This document shows positions 33,701-46,500 of a DNA stretch of 64,000 bases, in pieces. Source of the stretch: Xiphias gladius (Eukaryota; Chordata; Actinopteri; Istiophoriformes; Xiphiidae); contig NC_053415.1 of assembly GCF_016859285.1 (NCBI RefSeq), forward strand, positions 19,637,501 through 19,701,500. Direction: 5' to 3'. Position 1 is the stretch's first letter, and the number at the start of each line of letters is the position of its first letter. The notes under the pieces were generated by a model that saw only the letters and a list, made by a program, of their open reading frames with translations, ran no database searches and was not told the origin of the DNA. Made by a program: the position numbers and the translations under genes.

Positions 33701-36700
33701 CCTGTTAAACTCCATATTTACTTACATTTACATGAATTGGTGGTGTAAACCAAAACTCATTCCACTTGAGTCTCTGCGTTCGTAGACACATCTTTTATTC
33801 CTCTTTTCTTATTTTTCCATAAAGCCAGCAAGCTGAAATGTGTAGATGTCTTAGGCGCGGTCAGGGGCTCCATACCAGCTTTTTCCAAAGCTTTCAGATG
33901 GCCATTAAATCATCAGTGAAGTGCAGACAGAAACACAATAGAACCCATCAGATGAGCAGCATGTTTTTGTTATGGCTAGGTGCCGTTACAAAGTGAGGAA
34001 AAAAACCACAGAACATCAGCAGGTCATTGGACTTGTGCTTATGTGCATCATGACATAGCTTGAATATGTCACTTTTAATGACAAGTTTCTGGTGATTTCC
34101 TACAGTTTTAAATCGGCATGTGTCAGCTAATAAATTGCACTTGCAGTGTGAAGACCACTTTTCAGCTGCCCCATGTTCTGTGTGAAAGATGTAACCTCAG
34201 GTATGGATCAGATGCAGTGTAACATATCTGAAATTGGTGACTGTGTTTAAAAAGTCGGTCCACCCTAATCATAAATATCAATCGCAAACAAACTGAGCGT
34301 AGAGTTGGAAAGACCTGGGTGTATAACAGACAGAGAGGTCTGTTGAAAGATGCTGTCAAGTTGCATTAGGGAATCAAACATTTTTGGAGCTAGGGAGTAA
34401 AAGTCAGGATCTTTTGGCTTCAGCTGCATCAATTTTAACCTTTTCTTTTTATTCTACCATAAGATACAATATCATAAAATAATTGAACAAGGGTATTTTA
34501 AATTGTAGATTATAAGATGCACCTGAAACCCAGCTCAGCCAAGATCATCCATCTGAACCTGTAGTTGCAGTCACTGCATCATTTACAGGCAATAAAGTAA
34601 TAGCTGCAGCAGGTGAGGACTGCATAAGTTTCATGGCTCTATTTAGAAAACTGGATACTATGTTCCAAGAATTTTATTGGACTGATAGGATCCAAATCTG
34701 ACTATAAAGAGTCATTTCTGTTTGTTTTTGATGCTCAGAAAAATGTAATCATTGTCAGCTGCTCCCTTTGTAATGATTGTGTTTGGAAAAAAAATCCTTC
34801 TGGGGCAGTGACTCGTGTTATTCTGCAATACCGGGTCTGGCCACTAGTTCAGAATTGCCAAAAGCCCATTGCTGTTCTTGGGGGCTCGATTTATACGCAT
34901 TAAGATGTACGCCAGATTAGTAAAGTAATAGCTGCTTGGGTTGTAACAACTGTAACACTCATTGTCTGTGGGTAGCTCAAGTTTTGAAATTACAGCAACT
35001 TTTCCTTAACATGCATGTAGATGGGCACATCAACTATTATTTTTTCTAACCTTATATTTTATAGGTATATTCACATTATTGATGACTGAAATAAGATCAT
35101 TTTATTCCTATATTTACAAGCGTTTCTAATCTAAACAAACATATAAAGCATCAGGAGCCTAATCCAGTGTTTCAAATTTGGTGGTAGAACTGCTCTTTGG
35201 TTTATTTATGGATATGCAGATGTTTTTTAACTTGTGATTTTCAATAGCGCTCCCTTACAATATGTAACAGAGACTCCTGTTATTGTGATAATATCACATT
35301 TAACCTCATAAATATCGAGTCAAATAAAAGGAAATTGTTTTTTTCCCCCATTCTTATCAGTGTCTGACTTTTGTTTTTAACTGCTTCCAAATAATGGAGA
35401 TATCCAAAATTTTGCATGAATAAAAATACAAGACTATATGATATGACAAATCAAGCACACAGCATCTTAGTAGGGACCATCCAGGTACATGTGGGCCAGA
35501 AATGCTGAGCTTCCTATCTTAGTACTTTGGTCTTTACTCCACCCTTTTGTTTTGCTGTTACCTCCCAAGAAACCAGTTTTTTTTTTTTCTCACATTCAGC
35601 ATGGGTTTAATATAGCATTTCTATGTTTTAACGTAAGCGCTCTTTCCAGGCAATGCTGTAAAGTCACTTTGTCACAAATGCTACATTAGCAGCAAGGCAG
35701 AAGAGCAGTAGAATGTACTGTTAGATGATAGCTAATATCCTCCGTAATGGTTTGAGCTGAGAATGATGACCCTTCTCCCCAAATAGATGACATCACTCCC
35801 TGTGATTGTGATGCCAAAAGCGCAGCACTGCAAGACAGGCACAATCGATCAATATGATTCTATGAAGGTTGCCTCAGGACTGTAGTTAGAAAGGCCTTGC
35901 TTGGTGAGATAGGGAAAGCTTATCAATGTAAGTTTCTCTGTAGAGTGTAGTTTCTGTAATCATAATGATTATTTGCATGGAAGTGCTTAAGCTTTTCTGT
36001 AATGATTTAATTGTGAATTTGTCCCTGTTGGCCCGTCCACCTCATTTATATCAATGAGGGTAAACATCTCTTCGTGTAACGCAGTGCAACAACAACACTA
36101 GCTACAGACTCCAAAATGACCATAAAGTTGCACCAGCACCTCTCTAAAACAGCTTCAACGAAAAACAGTAGGGATGGATTTAACTCTATGACAGAGTTCT
36201 GAAAATGCCTGTCCATGTTTGATTTTTGCACCATATCAGTATTTGGGATTTTAACATATTCACGTAACATAAAAAAATGAATTTACAAGTATGTCAAATT
36301 TGAACTTGTCAGAACCCTCTGGTGAACTATGTGATGGTGACATTGTTTCTATATTAACTGAGATATATCTTAGCGTTTCTGTATTACATTTTTCTTGTTA
36401 GCTTTTGGCCAACATTTATGCAAATATCTGTGATAAGTCCATTGTATTTATATAACCCAAAATCACATATTTGTCAATTTTTTTGCAATCTACACAACAT
36501 ACTACACACTCTATCCTTAGATCCTCAATGCAGGTTAGGAAAAATTTTGCAAAAAAAAAAGTAACTTCGGTAGAGATTTCAGTAGAGCTAAAGATTTGAT
36601 TTCTCTTAATTTTAACTTGAACACTGTAGTATTCAAACTTTATACTTCTATGGTTATATAAAATGTTGGGTAAGCTATTTTGTAACAGTGAAAGCTGTGC

Positions 36701-39700
36701 TGAGCTGATCTCGAAACGAATAAACAATTGCCAAGTCCAGTGTGTACACAAGTGAATGTACTTATGAGTCAAAAGCAAAATGAGGAGTTATTTAATTCCA
36801 CCCTTGTGTCACTGATTTGACATGAGGACAATGACAGAACAGACTGTATAAAGACTTGCTGTGTTCAGTGGAGGGTTTACACTCCCAACTTATTTCTAGT
36901 TAAATAATTTTGTTTCAAGTCAAATAGCAAACAGCTATCATCTGCCTAGAGTCCCTTAGGTTTATATTTAGGGACCTATGGCTCTGAGGACTTTTCAGAT
37001 GTGAGTTTCCTCTTAAAGGCAGTAGGCATGTAGTCAGGGGTATCATAAGTGGATGTTCACTAACACTTGCTTCTTAATTAACTGCATGACTCATGAACAG
37101 TTGAGAGACACAAACCAGAATTAATAAATTACCAGCTAGTCTGTGTGGTTACAACTCTTATTATAAATAAAGCAGTGGTAACCTGACCAGGAAACAGCCA
37201 GGAACTAAAATGTGTCACTTTCAGTTTTGGTCCAGACCAAAAGCTCCACAAAGCTTCCAAAAAATTACCTGCTCTTTAGACATATCTCAAAATACAGTCA
37301 CTGTATTTTTCCACAAAAAGCTATGATGTCAGTCATAGTCATTTTTGTGTTTTTGTCTTTATGTTTTGTTTCATATCTTCTATAATTGTGTCTTTAATGC
37401 AATGTTGAACATAATGTGTCAGTGAAAGGATAATAAGGCTTAAAGAAAGGGGTCTTTTTCGTGGACCAACCTTTGGCTGGCTCCTCCTCTCTTAGAGAAT
37501 TGACATTGCTGTTTACATATGACTATGTGATGTTTATTGATGCATAAAATAGTATACTTATGGTTACCAAGAAAAAAGTTTTGCTGACCTTGCTGACCAC
37601 CTCCACCCTCTGTCTTTCCACAGGCCGAGAGTCTAGATGGAGCCCTCTGCGTGCCAGACATCAAGCTTCACAGCAACCCATCTGCATTCAATGTATACTG
37701 CAATGTGCGGCACTGTGTGCTGGACTGGCAGCAGAGAGAGGCCTCCCTAGCGCTGGCCTCCAGGAGCTCGGTGCAGAGTGGCGACTCTGACAGCGAGGAG
37801 GAGGAAGAGTACCGCGAGCCAGCCGTCAAGCTGCCAAAGGTATGAGCAAAGGGGTAGTATTGGCTGCTTATGTGGTGGTAGCAGCGCTTTGTATTAAGGC
37901 GAGAGTCAGCCTGTGCTCTTTATCTTAGGGATGCACTGATCCTTTATCTCCCAGGGCTTGTATATAGGGCTCATTGTTTTTATTGTTTTCATAATTCACG
38001 TTTTTCCAGAGGTTTGAAACCCTCATCCTGTAAGGATTATAGCCTCTCCTGCTCCGTTTCCCCGACTCCCCTTTCTACTCTGTGCACTTGCTGGTTTATC
38101 TTTCTTACTCCATGCCAGGGCTGTCATTTTCTATTTGAATGGTGAACTATCCTTCAAATGTGGGAACAAAATTAAAAAATTTCTATCTACAATGATCTTT
38201 TGTAGTTCAGTATTCGCAGTCTACAGTATACTGTATGCATAAGTCTTTTTAGATTAAATTAAATTAAAATGCACTTTCACACAAACCCATTGCATGCCTT
38301 AATAATTTTATCAGTAAACTTGTCTATTGATGTTGTTTTTGATAACATAAAATAGAGGAAACTAGCAAGCCACGAAAAAGAGGAAAATTACAACACCAAA
38401 GCATCTGAGATGCAAAATTTAAGGATAAAGTTGAGATTGTCCGCTGACTTTCTGAAAGGCTACTGCCTTATAGTACCACAATAACAAATCTAAGGAGTCA
38501 TTAGCTTGTTGTCTAAGTGAGGCAGCAGGGGCACCAAAAAGTAACTGAACATCAGTTGTACAAATGTAGTTAAGGATTGGGCTACAGAGATGCCTTCAAA
38601 TTACATGAATTATGCCCTTCTTTTCTTTGAATGTCATGCACTCTGTGCTGCTGCTTTAAAAAGCTCACTACAACAGGACAAACCTATCTATAGTGTGACA
38701 GCACAATTTTTGAACAATATCTCTGATGTACATGTCGGTTTAAAGAAATGTATGTTGATTTTAACTTGCGTAGTGTGCCTGCTGTACATATTGGTTATAA
38801 GGTAAATACTGAGATGTCCCAGATGGATAGGTTTAATTTTTTATTCCTCATTATGTTAAACTGGGAAGGCTGTATCCGTTTTTTATCCTCTTTTAGAAAA
38901 AATTAAATAGGCTGCTGATGATGATATATTTTGGGGGATTTAGATTGAATTCCAGCTTAATAACAATGTCTAACAAGCCATATGTTGAGGATCTTGTGCG
39001 TGTGTTCAAATGAGCAGCACTAAAGGCTCAGACTACAGGAGTTTTAAAATCCTAATCGATTTTGAAATCGGGTTGCATCACGCACATAGGGAGAGACTTC
39101 ACAGATTACCCTCTCTTTAATCTCAAACATGCACACACCACAAGATTTAAAAACAATACCAACTTACGATAATATCCTGTAGTGTATGATGCGCCATTAG
39201 AGAAAAGAACATTGTGAAGTTTCTCTTTATGTGCGTGATGCAACCCGATTTCAAAATTGGTTGGTATTTTAAAACTCCTGTAATCTGAGCCCATTTTAGT
39301 ACCTGTGAGTGTTATTTGGAGTGTTATTTGCTCTGTTACATTCTGTAAAACTAGTGTGTTTAAAGATGTAGAATATCTATGACCTGTCTGTTAATCTACT
39401 ATATATTCGAATGTCTAGTGCTTGTCTTGTTATATCTTTTCCAGTTGGCATGATCTTATCTATCTGTTCAGTTATCCTCTCTAGATTGGTCATGCACTGA
39501 TGCTAAGCTTTCATTTCACTGTTACAAAACAAGTTCTTCACTGATAGAGGAGGGAGAATTGGAACTTTATTTGATACAATAACAAGCCATACTGAGCGAG
39601 GCATCCTTTTCTAGGCCAAACTCCTTTGCCCTCCTCTCCTCTCCACACACGCAAGTGGATCCGTCATTATACAAAATGTTAATAGTGGATTTTGAAGTCA

Positions 39701-40595
39701 GTGGTAGTAACTGTATTGTGGGCTCCTGGATAAATATAGGTTGTTTTACTGTAGGATGATGAGACCGTGCTATTAGAAGAAAACATCCAATCCAAGCCTA
39801 TGTTTATGAATTCTGTTTCATTACAGTACTTTTATACATCTACATCTATGCACAATATCAGCATGTTTCACCATCATTTTCTTTATAAAGTGGTTTCACA
39901 GCTAGTCTAGCTTCACTTTGGCTGTGGAATGGCAGCATGGTGTTAATTAGCTCATGTGCTTCCTTTCATTGTGTCTGCAGATCATTGGCATTGGCCTGTG
40001 TGGGGTATTTGAACTGATAAAAGAGACACGGTTTTCTCACCCTTCACTGTGCCTGCGTAGCCTCCAAGCCTTGTTGGACATGCTACAGGGACAACAGCCT
40101 GAGGGCTTCCAGACTGAGCCTCCTGATGTACTAGGTAAGGCTGAAAATGCATACACGTAAGAGTTTATTAGGTTCATGTGTACAATATAACACAATCCAA
40201 TGCAATAGCCCTGCAACAAATCTTGTTTGTGAAGCTTGACATGTTAATTATATTGACCCTGTCAGACATCCTGATGATAATTTTTGAGGTCATGGTTAGT
40301 TATCTTTAAATTTGTTTCTAATATTTTGTGTAGCCTGAATTTTTTTTTTCTCCCCCGCACAAATGTCTAACCTCCCCACCCCTTGTGTGCTTCCTCAGAG
40401 TCTCTTTTCCAGTTGTTGTTGGAGACCACAGTCCGGAGCACAGGGCCCAATGATCCGACAGGACAGGCCATCACCGCCCTGTCCTGCGCCTGCCTCTTCA
40501 GTCTTGTGGTGGCCTGGGGAGACACCGGCAAAATCCTGCAAGCTGTGTCTGCCATCCTCACCAACAATGGCAGTCATGCCTGCCAGACGATACAG
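27722..40595 (+). CDS. mycbp2: mycbp2 exons 1-5: N-terminus
   Basis: Exons 27722-27993, 30977-31052, 37624-37839, 39981-40134 and 40399-40595. Exon 1 encodes an Ala7 tract, a Gly/Ser/Pro-rich stretch and the conserved [17 protein letters not shown]. Exon 2 is almost wholly basic ([20 protein letters not shown]), a likely nuclear-localisation or polyanion-binding patch. Exon 3 holds [20 protein letters not shown] and an acidic [11 protein letters not shown] run. Exons 4-5 hold [20 protein letters not shown] and [16 protein letters not shown], helical repeat-like sequence that is nearly invariant in vertebrates. Introns 1 and 2 are the longest here (3.0 and 6.6 kb). Confidence 0.96.
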
Positions 40596-43500
40596 GTATT
40601 TAACAAATTTAAATAAATTAGACTGCATTTGGCAATTTGACTACACAATTGTATGTGATATTCTTTCATTTGCAGCTGTGGCATTCACGTGAAGAAAACC
40701 GATAAAATAAGATAATGATATGTCAGTCAGTGGGTTATTTTGTTATGCTAGGCTTTGCTGGCACATGTATGGATAATCAGATGTCAGTATCAAATCTTTG
40801 TGCTGATCACTTGTTCAGAACACTATCTTACACTGAACGAACGTCTTTATCTTGGAATAGGACTTTCGGATGATTGTGTTGCTTGCATTTGGTGAAGCAT
40901 AAATTGGAATGACATTGTTAGTGTATTTCATTTGAATTTGAATTCTTATGTTCTCTAAACTGCTTCCACAAGGAAATTTGGACCTTTCTGTTATCCATTC
41001 ATGTTTTCTTTCGGATTTAGATCACCATATGCATTTTGGGTGGATTTAGTAACCTCTGGCTCCTCCAGGCATTTACTTTGAGCAGAGTGATTCAGAGCAG
41101 CGTCTGGACGGCACAAATTGAGTTTTGGAAAATGTCAAGCCACTCTCATTCTCCTGTTTGATTATGTTACCCTGCCTGCATTCTTCCGCCAATTAGCTGG
41201 TCTTCTCTTTGCTTAGATCTCTAGTCTGTCCTCACTCTCCTATCTTTGTTTATTCCTCTCTGCTTCTGCTTTATATCAAAACTGCAGTTAAAAAATGTTG
41301 TGAGAAACTTAATTAAATTCAGTAGTTAAGGTTTTTGCTAGCAGTCTTTGTGACCATAAAAATGTTTCACCTTTACCTGCTTATAGATCAAATTCCTATA
41401 CTTGACCAGGGGTTGCAGATTTACTTTTTTCAAACATTTTATTCCCCACAAAGATCCCCACAAAGCATTTTTTTTTTTTTTTCCTAGTTTGTCATCTTTT
41501 AGGCATTGACAGGACTGTGATTCATCACAGTGGCAGGCAGCCCGGAGGGATGTGTGAGCTTACATGTTGTGCAAGTTTGTGTGTTTGTTTGCTTGTATGT
41601 GAATGGTGATAACAAAGGTGTGTGTGCAATAGCTGCCATGGAAGTAACGGGAGTGTTCGTGAAAATGCATTCATGCAAAATGAGAAGAGGGCAAATGCGC
41701 AGGCATACAATGGTCTAATAAAACAATTTAATTAGCTCAGTAAAAGAAAAGCTTACGAGCCCGTTCCCACCTGGTGCAAACTCTACTTCACAAAATACAC
41801 CCCATTACATCCCATTAGAGGTTTGCGGTCCTGCAATCTTTCAGGACCTCTTTGTCATCCTAAATCTCACCAGGTGCCCACCATACTGAACGCGCTACAG
41901 AGGAGTGTACAGGCTGTCCTGGTGGGAAAGATTCAAATTCAGGATTGGTTTGGGAACGGCATCAAACGCGCGGCCCTGATGAACAAGTGGGTCCTGAAAG
42001 AGGTGGCCATTGACGAGGATGAGCGCTGTCTTCTTCAGACCGATGGCTCCTTCCTGTACTTGCTCTGCAAGGATGGACTCTACAAAGTGGGCTCTGGATA
42101 CAGTGGCACTGTCAGGGTATGTAACACTTACACTTACCTAAAAAACCCAATCGATTATCTGAAAAATGCACTGTCCCAAAGCTTAAAACAGTGATGTTTT
42201 TCTTAATTTACCAAAGTCGGAGTTTTGAAGATGCATGGTTTTCACAGTTGTCTGTGTGGAAAGAAAGAGGTACATGTGCTATCAGTAGCTCTGTTAAACA
42301 GCTGTAGCTCTTTATCTAACTAAATGAGTCATTTTGTTAAACCCTGAATTGACTTTTGTATGTAGGACCATGTGAAGAAATCAGGTTTAAACATAAAGAC
42401 ACCATATAAAGTATAAGCCTATTCCATAATTTCATAATTGTATATAAATAGTTCATTATTTATTCTAGCAGCTTTCTTTCGTGTTAGCAGGAGAGAACTA
42501 TGACAGTAGAGAGCCATAATTTTACTCTAAAATAGAAAGATCTCCTGCTTTAAAGAGGTAGATGACTTTGATAGGTCTTTTAAAAAAAAAAAAAAAAAAA
42601 CAGTGCTTTGTCTGCCAGGCTTGTCAATGTTTGTGGTTATCTGCTCATGTGTGATCAATGGCCCACAGGGCCATGTGTACAATTCCACTTCTCGAATCAG
42701 GAATCGAAAGGAGAAGAGATCATGGCTGGGCTTTGCTCAGGTAGGTAGTGGAACTTTGATCATTTCACATTTCAGAGAAGTGGATTTGAGAAGGCACTGT
42801 CACAATTAGACTTAAGGTTGATGTCCAAGTGACGTCAATGATTTAGGTTATTTATAGTCAGTGCTTGGTTTGGTGTTGGGGCCCATGGGTCTTAACAGCT
42901 GTAAATTTTGTTTTTAAAACGATTGATGTGTTGTTCTTAAAGAATGTGACATGGAAGAAATTTCAGAGTATGAATGAACTTGTTTAAATACACAGTCATC
43001 TTTACCATTATCAACAATCTGTTCAAGTCAGTTGTAGAGCTCATGTTAGGTATAGTCCTTTCTGATTGCAGATTAGCAGTGATGTTTGTGTTATCTCTCC
43101 TCAGGGGTACTTGTTGTATCGGGACACAAGTAACCACAGTATGTCGGCTGTCAAGATAAACCCTGAAACTCTTGAGCATGAAGGGACTGTCACCATGCCA
43201 GGTGCTGATAAAACACTTTTTTGGACTTTTATAAAAACGCCTCATGGCGGTTAAGTCATCAAAATTGCAACTAACAAAATATTTGCTATATTCGCTGTCA
43301 CTCTGCAGGTCAACACTCAGATGGACAGAACATCATCTTTACAGATGGAGAGTACATCAACCAGATCGCAGCCTGCAAAGATGTAAGTTTAATGTTCCGC
43401 CTAAAGCTCCTCAAAAGAACCACATTTTTAATGTAAAATTTTAAATTTATTCAGTTTCAGTGGGGGTAGTACTCAGTGTGCTCAGGAGTTTCCCCATATG

Positions 43501-46500
43501 TATAACTGAACTTACCAGAAAACACCTCAGCTGTACTGTCCCTGTCCGCTGGAAACATTGAGAGAGCTGACTTTATCATGCACTTACTGTTTGTGCTTGT
43601 GTAGTCACAAGATTGTAGTGCTGTTATAATTTCCTGCAGCAGTCTTCAGTATGTGAGTTAGGTTTTAAAAGTATTACATAGTCATTGATTTGCTGTGTCA
43701 CAGTGGTTAAGTTATGACCTTATAGAGTCAATCTCACTGAGCAGTTTTTGTCAGCTTTTGTGAGCAGTTGTCCTACTTACTTAGAGTGGAAGAAGAGATA
43801 AAGAAACCATGACAGTACACAGTCATCTTGTTAATAATCAGTTGTGTGTACACGTAAGTGCAAGCAAATCTTCTCCTTTTTTTTTTTTTTTTTTTAATCT
43901 TGTGCAACTAAGCAAGTTCTCTTTTTCTTTCAGTATGTGTTGTTTCTCTAATGGAAACTAAATCTTTTGTTAGATAAAATGAGGGTAGTTGTTCTTGATT
44001 TGCCGTCTGAAGCATCCGTCATTCCCCAGCTGTAGAGGCCCCACCTTCATTTTAAAGGACCATCAGCTGACCAGCTGTGTATGGGCATATATTTGTGCCC
44101 TGTGTTGTGTTGTGTTGTGTTGTGTATATGTGGGTGTGGCATTGATGGCAGTTGGACCACATGTGGGTATTCTCCAGAGAGCTTAATCTCAAAAGCAGTC
44201 ATCTGCATAAGCACTCTATAATGTGGAAGGGGGAGGGGAAGATGTGAAATCCACATATCTGCCGTTGCAGCTAGCCTTCCTCCCAGATAGCAGTTTCTTG
44301 GCTAATCAAGGGGGTAGGGTACTGTATGGGGGGGGGAGTGGGCGGGTGCGGAGTCCTCAGGAGCTGCATGCATTTTAGTGGGCAGCCAGCAAAAGCAACC
44401 ACTGCACAGACCACTTCAGTTGAGGAAATCCACAAGGTGGGGGGGGGGTTCAGATGTGGGGAAGAAGAGGGAGAGGATGATGTGGGCAAACTATTTTAGG
44501 TCAAGGGAATAGTCAGAGGAAGAAGATGACAAGTAGGGAGGAAAAGTCAAGGGGTAGTACTGCCCCAAGGATAGAAGCGGTTAATTAAGGATTTTAGTGG
44601 CACTTGTGCTCTGCTCAGCAGGAATCAAAGCCCAATAGATGAGTCTATTATCATTACCACACAGTGGAAACCAGACCATCCACACGCTACCCTTCATCCC
44701 TTTTTTATATCCCTGTTTTCTCCCACTTATTTCCCTGTTGTGGTCCTCTCCATGCTCCTTTTCTTTCCTGTAAATTGTCCCTTTCATCCACATGTCCTGC
44801 AGTTTTACTAACCCACATCTCTGGCAGTTATATCATCTGTTATGTGCTCTACATTGAGTCAAAGTGAGTGAGATGTGGATGGATGTCACACCCTTCATGG
44901 TGTTTTTAAGATAAATGGACATGCAGTGAACACTGACATGGCTGAGGTTTTAAGTTGCTATAGCCACTAATATTAAAAAATGTATGCACAGATTTTGTAA
45001 CCACAACCTCAGTAGATTGTTCCAAACATACTGCAGCTCCAGTTGATAAATTTATCCATGACTCCAATAAGGTTGTAAACCATGTGTTAATCCATACTGC
45101 ATCCAGCACATTAGTTTATCTGTGTGTGGGAGGTATGTGAGAGCCAGTTGTCATGACTTCCGTCATGCCCCACTGTACCAAAAAACATACGTGCACTTGT
45201 GGCCAGTTACCCATGTGCAGTCAAATGATTTGATGTCCAAAGTATTGTGACCACTGTGGGACCCTGATGCAAATTATTGTAACTTAAAAAAAAAATTTGC
45301 TTTCTTGCCGCCCTCATGTCTGTACACTAAATGTTCTAGGTTAATTTTGATTGTGACATTCAGTCAGCTGAGGCAGGGATATGTTTTCATTAAATTGTGT
45401 CGTAAAACTGTTAGATGGACTCTAAATGCCACAGCAATGTATCAATGTGGAATACTGAAACTAAACAGCGTTTCCTCCTGTTGGCCCTGACTCCTGCAGG
45501 ACGGTTTTGTGGTGCGGATCTATACTATGAGCTCAGACCCAGCCCTGCAGCAGGAACTGCAGCTGAAGCTGGCAAGGAAATGTTTGCACGCCTGCGGCAT
45601 CTCTCTCTTTGACCTCGAGAAGGATCTGCACATCATCAGTAAGTCAAATAAAATGTACTAATATCCGTATGAGGTTGTGGGAAGTGATTTTCATACGCAT
45701 ATGTTGTCTGTACACCTGCTTCAGGCACTTCATACTGTATGTGTGTGTGTACAGGGTTACAAATTTGTCCGAAGTTGTTTAAAACACAGAGGATTAAAAC
45801 AAGTGAATTCCAACCTTGTCTCTTTGTATATTTGGCCCTAAAAAGTATGTTGTTCTCTCAGGCACAGGCTTTGATGAAGAGGCAGCATTGCTTGGAGCAG
45901 GAAGGGAGTTTGCCCTGATGAAAACCGCCTCGGGAAAGGTGAGAATGAAAATCTTCTCTGGTTGTGTGCCTTAAGTGTTTCACATGAATGAAAGTTGGAA
46001 CAGATTCAGCTGCTGAGCTCTTGTCATACAACCCACCTGTCATACAAGACAACCTTTGTCTTGCTAATGACAGGCCAGGCACTTCAGAGGGTGAACCTGG
46101 GGGAAAAGCTCTAAATTAATTGTGTTTCTGCACGTGTTTTTTCCTTCTATGTCACACTGGCCACATGACGCCCATCGTACAAAATTAACATTCCCTTACT
46201 TCATAACATCTATATGTAGTTACCTATAGTCAGATTTTCCGAAGATCAGGCTGTACTAAAGCATAACAAGAAGACATGTCCTCTTGTTTTGGAAAGAGTT
46301 GGTAGCTCTCTAAGCTAAAGTGTCTTTAAATAATACAGAATGAGGAAGCTGTATTTTTTTGGATATCTCATGGTCCTTTCACTGTTTTTTGTGCTGTCAT
46401 CCAAACTCTTTTTTGTGGTTATATGCAGACTGATCTTAAAAAGTGACATCCCTGCTTAAATGACTGGAAGTGATCGAGTATTTCACCCAGCTAAGCAGTG

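Noticed and set aside
36416-36778. 120-codon minus-strand open frame in mycbp2 intron 2
   Set aside because: AT-rich intron, no splice-bounded exon, no recognisable motif.
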